From: Ruminococcus sp. AM22-13
GTDB taxonomy: Bacteria; Bacillota; Clostridia; Lachnospirales; Lachnospiraceae
Length of the DNA stretch: 64,000 nucleotides
Assembly: GCF_003471165.1 (NCBI RefSeq)
Contig: NZ_QRIL01000019.1
Coordinates: 2,898 to 66,897 of the forward strand
Direction: 5' to 3'
Part shown: piece by piece, positions 61,478-64,000 of the stretch
Layout: each line of letters opens with the position of its first letter
Position numbering within the stretch: position 1 is the first letter of the stretch
Program-made: the position numbers and the translations under genes
Notes under the pieces: generated by a model
What the model saw: only the letters and a program-made list of their open reading frames with translations
Database searches by the model: none
Told to the model about the DNA's origin: nothing

Positions 61478-62752
61478 ATGAAGATGAAGAAAGTAACAGC
61501 AATGGGAATGGCAGTACTTATGGCAGCAACTATGATCCCGGCAGTACCGGCAATGGCTGATGACGCTGGAAAGGTTTATTACTTAAACTTCAAACCAGAG
61601 CAGGATGAAGACTGGCAGAACCTGGCAAAAGAATACACAGAGGAAACTGGTACAGAGGTAACTGTTGTTACAGCAGCTTCCGGACAGTATGAGACAACAC
61701 TTCAGTCAGAAATGGCAAAGAGTGATGCTCCTACCTTATTCCAGGTAAACGGACCGGTTGGCTTGAAAAACTGGAAAGATTACTGCTATGACCTGAAAGA
61801 TTCCGATATTTACTCACAGCTGACATCTGATTCCTACAGCTTAAAGGATGGAGATGCAGTGGACGGAATCGCATATGTAATCGAATCCTATGGTCTGATC
61901 GTAAATAAGACCTTACTTGAAAAAGCAGGATATACTCTGGACGATATTAAATCCTTTGATGATTTAAAGAAAGTTGCTGATGATATCCAGAGCAAAAAAG
62001 ATGATCTGGGAATTAAGGGAGCATTTACTTCCGCAGGTATGGACGGATCCTCTGACTGGAGATTTAAAACACATCTTGCAAACCTTCCAATCTACTATGA
62101 GTACAAAGAAGACGGAATCGATGATACAGATGCGATCAAAGGTACATACCTTGATAACTACAAGAATGTATTTGATCTTTACATTACAGATTCTACCTGT
62201 GACGGTTCTGAGCTTTCTGCAAAAACTGCAGATGACTCCAGAAATGAATTTGTAAATAGTGAAGCAGTATTCTATCAGAATGGTTCCTGGGAATATAGTG
62301 AACTTGCTAAAACATTCAAAGATGATGAGCTGGCTATGATCCCGATTTACTTTGGTGTAGATGATGCAAACGAAGGTCTTGCAACTGGTACAGAGAATTA
62401 CTGGTGTGTAAATAAGAATGCATCTGAAGCTGATGTAAAAGCAACACTTGATTTCATGAACTGGTGTGTAACCTCTGAAGCAGGAACAAAATCCATGGCT
62501 GAAGATATGGGATTCACAATTCCTTTCAAAACAGCAGAGGCACCAAGCAACGTATTTGTAAAACAGGATGCAGAGTATACAGAAGCTGGTCTGACACCTG
62601 TATCATGGAACTTCACAACAATGCCATCTGAAGAGTGGAAAAACTCTCTTGGATCTGCTCTTACAGCATATGCAGCAGGATCAGGTTCCTGGGATGATGT
62701 TAAGAGTGCGTTTGTTGACAACTGGGCAACAGAGAAGGCACTTTCTGAATAA
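61478..62752 (+). CDS. Sugar ABC transporter substrate-binding protein
   Basis: A 424-aa family 1 extracellular binding protein. Signal peptide MKMKKVTAMGMAVLMAATM, probable cut after AMA; no lipobox Cys is found. The mature protein has YEEL-type start VYYLNFKPEQDEDWQNLAKE, TLFQVNGPVGLKNW and EAVFYQNGSWEYSEL, typical of the oligosaccharide class. AAGGAGAG precedes the ATG. Two permease genes follow after a hairpin; no ATPase is in the window, so a shared MsmK/UgpC-type ATPase is likely. Confidence 0.92.
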   Translation: MKMKKVTAMGMAVLMAATMIPAVPAMADDAGKVYYLNFKPEQDEDWQNLAKEYTEETGTEVTVVTAASGQYETTLQSEMAKSDAPTLFQVNGPVGLKNWKDYCYDLKDSDIYSQLTSDSYSLKDGDAVDGIAYVIESYGLIVNKTLLEKAGYTLDDIKSFDDLKKVADDIQSKKDDLGIKGAFTSAGMDGSSDWRFKTHLANLPIYYEYKEDGIDDTDAIKGTYLDNYKNVFDLYITDSTCDGSELSAKTADDSRNEFVNSEAVFYQNGSWEYSELAKTFKDDELAMIPIYFGVDDANEGLATGTENYWCVNKNASEADVKATLDFMNWCVTSEAGTKSMAEDMGFTIPFKTAEAPSNVFVKQDAEYTEAGLTPVSWNFTTMPSEEWKNSLGSALTAYAAGSGSWDDVKSAFVDNWATEKALSE

Positions 62753-62765
62753 TGAATTAAAAAAT

Positions 62766-62796
62766 AAGGGAGGCAGAGATTCCTGTCTCCCTTTTA
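62766..62796 (+). terminator. Intra-operon terminator/attenuator
   Basis: Arms AAGGGAGGCAG and CTGTCTCCCTT (one mismatch) and TTTT. Located between the binding protein and first permease gene, it probably lowers permease expression relative to the binding protein, as in the nucleoside operon. Confidence 0.8.
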
Positions 62797-62838
62797 TAGA
62801 TTCTAAGCAGAGAATGGGAAGAAGAGGAGAGATTTACC

Positions 62839-63693
62839 ATGGTAGGAAAAACAATCAAAAAGTGGTGGCCAATTTTCGTCCTGCCTACACTGGCTGCATT
62901 TATAATTGGATTTTTGTGGCCGTTTATCTGGGGAATTTACCTTTCATTTTGTAAATTTACCACAGTGCAGGATGTTACTTTTGTAGGATTTTCAAACTAT
63001 CAGAAAATATTACTTGACAATACTTTCAGCCATGCGTTCTGGCTGACTGTAGCATTTGCCTTTATATCCAGTATTCTGATCAATGTTCTGGCATTTGCCA
63101 TTGCACTGGCGCTGACAAAGGGATTCAAGGGCACCAATGCATTCAGAACTGTATTCTTTATGCCAAACCTGATCGGTGGTATTGTTCTTGGATACATCTG
63201 GCAGACCTTATTAAATGGTCTGTTATCCAAATGGGGACAACCGCTGCTGGCTTTGTCTGCAAAGAACGGATTTATCGGTATGCTGATCCTTCTGTGCTGG
63301 CAGCAGATCGGATATATGATGATCATTTATGTGGCAGGTCTGAATAATGTTTCACCTGATCTTATCGAAGCGGCACAGATTGACGGAGCTACATCCAGAC
63401 AGATTCTGTTCAAGATTAAAATACCGATGATCATGCCGTCTGTTACAATCTGTACCTTCCTTACACTGACAAATGGATTTAAAATGTTCGACCAGAACCT
63501 TTCTCTTACAGGTGGAGATCCTGCCAAGCAGTCTCAGCTCCTTGCCTTGAATATCTATGATACATTCTATGCACGAAGCGGACCACAGTGGAAGGGAATC
63601 GGTCAGGCAAAAGCGGTAGTATTCTTTATTCTGGTTGTAGCCATTGCCCTGATTCAGCTTAAAGCAACATCATCTAAGGAGGTACAGCAGTAA
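62839..63693 (+). CDS. Sugar ABC transporter permease 1
   Basis: A 284-aa MalF-type permease with six membrane helices. The EAA loop reads EAAQIDGATSRQILFKIKIP, which contacts the ATPase. Other marks are GFSNYQKILLDNTFSHAFW and NPFMFDQNLSLTGGDP-like FKMFDQNLSLTGGDPA. GAGGAGAGATTTACC precedes the ATG. Stop overlaps the next gene (TAATG). Confidence 0.95.
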   Translation: MVGKTIKKWWPIFVLPTLAAFIIGFLWPFIWGIYLSFCKFTTVQDVTFVGFSNYQKILLDNTFSHAFWLTVAFAFISSILINVLAFAIALALTKGFKGTNAFRTVFFMPNLIGGIVLGYIWQTLLNGLLSKWGQPLLALSAKNGFIGMLILLCWQQIGYMMIIYVAGLNNVSPDLIEAAQIDGATSRQILFKIKIPMIMPSVTICTFLTLTNGFKMFDQNLSLTGGDPAKQSQLLALNIYDTFYARSGPQWKGIGQAKAVVFFILVVAIALIQLKATSSKEVQQ

Positions 63694-64000
63694 TGGAAAA
63701 CAATAAAAAGAAAAGTATTATTCCTACAATTATATTAACCATACTGTCCCTTCTCTGGATTTATCCTATTATACTGATCCTTTTAAACTCTTTAAAAAAG
63801 GAATCAGCCATTACAACTACAGGAGTATTTGAACTTCCTCTGGGTGAAATATGGAATGGAGTTACAAACTATGTAGCCAGCGTAACACAGATGGATTTCC
63901 TGAAATCTTTCTGGTACAGCCTTGTGATCTCAGTTATGTCAGTAGTACTGATCCTGCTGTGCTGCTCTATGTGTGCATGGTATATTGTCCGTGTAAATGG
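63693..64000 (+). CDS. Sugar ABC transporter permease 2, 5' part
   Basis: The first 102 codons of a MalG-type permease, cut by the window end. MENNKKKSIIPTIILTILSL and WIYPIILILLNSLKKESAIT form the first helix and the conserved outer start; WYSLVISVMSVVLILLCCSM is the second helix. ATG overlaps the upstream stop as TAATG; AAGGAGG lies 11 bases upstream. It should complete the channel with permease 1. Confidence 0.93.
   Translation, partial: MENNKKKSIIPTIILTILSLLWIYPIILILLNSLKKESAITTTGVFELPLGEIWNGVTNYVASVTQMDFLKSFWYSLVISVMSVVLILLCCSMCAWYIVRVN

Overview
The window looks like one chromosomal segment of a spore-forming, obligately anaerobic gut Firmicute, most likely a Lachnospiraceae member close to Blautia. 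The reasons are its low GC, its AAGGAGG ribosome sites, sporulation genes (yabP, yabQ, spoIIE, a CotS-like kinase, a CwlD-like amidase, a YaaH-like GH18), a PPi-type phosphofructokinase, a DUF1858 protein, 2[4Fe-4S] ferredoxin and the rpsF-ssb-rpsR and HU-to-ftsH gene orders. This placement is inference; no database was searched.

Layout. 1-460: end of 23S rRNA and tRNA-Asn, -Glu, -Cys, with no 5S gene between them. 460-2500: accessory stretch with two copies of a structured repeat (family A), a GNAT acetyltransferase and a decayed aldo-keto reductase behind a MerR-type promoter. 2.5-7.7 kb: orphan LytTR regulator and a minus-strand surface O-acylation operon (SGNH hydrolase, DUF4358, MBOAT, DHHW). 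7.9-15.5 kb: DUF308 protein, arginase-fold protein, lgt, subtilisin-like protease, NCS2 permease, PPi-PFK. 15.6-21.1 kb: two complete miniature inverted-repeat elements around a small gene, then a VWA/MoxR ATPase module, class B sortase and sirtuin. 21.3-27.8 kb: DUF951, rpsF-ssb-rpsR, gdpP-rplI-dnaB, a MerR-like gene. 27.8-34.6 kb: ferredoxin, a BMP-type nucleoside ABC transporter, DUF1858, mecA. 34.7-35.3 kb: a structured leader ahead of a 77-aa protein that seems to start at ACG. 35.4-42.6 kb: GH18, CwlD-like amidase and two giant YYY/DUF2298-type membrane proteins. 42.6-49.7 kb: a 201-bp near-palindrome, sua5, rpiB, dCMP deaminase, T-box plus proS, cca, CotS-like gene. 49.7-57.3 kb: HU, rqcP, yabP, yabQ, divIC, spoIIE, tilS, hpt, ftsH. 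57.4-64 kb: a small minus-strand transcription unit, GH13 glycosidase, tRNA-Tyr, fba and the start of a sugar ABC transporter.

How it fits together. Translation and replication genes (rpsF, rpsR, rplI, ssb, dnaB, proS, cca, tilS, sua5, tRNAs) and sporulation genes form the conserved backbone. Glycolysis (PPi-PFK, fba), pentose phosphate (rpiB), starch or maltodextrin breakdown (GH13), sugar import and nucleoside import supply carbon and energy.

The most unusual material lies between genes. There are two repeat families: family A has stacked hairpins whose stems covary among copies. Family B is a mobile element with GTTACTGTTCAC terminal repeats and exact 8-bp target duplications, linked to a set of 27-bp solo palindromes. 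A candidate switch-like leader lies before the ACG-start gene, and the spoIIE promoter has the 21-bp spacing and 0A box of a Spo0A-activated promoter.
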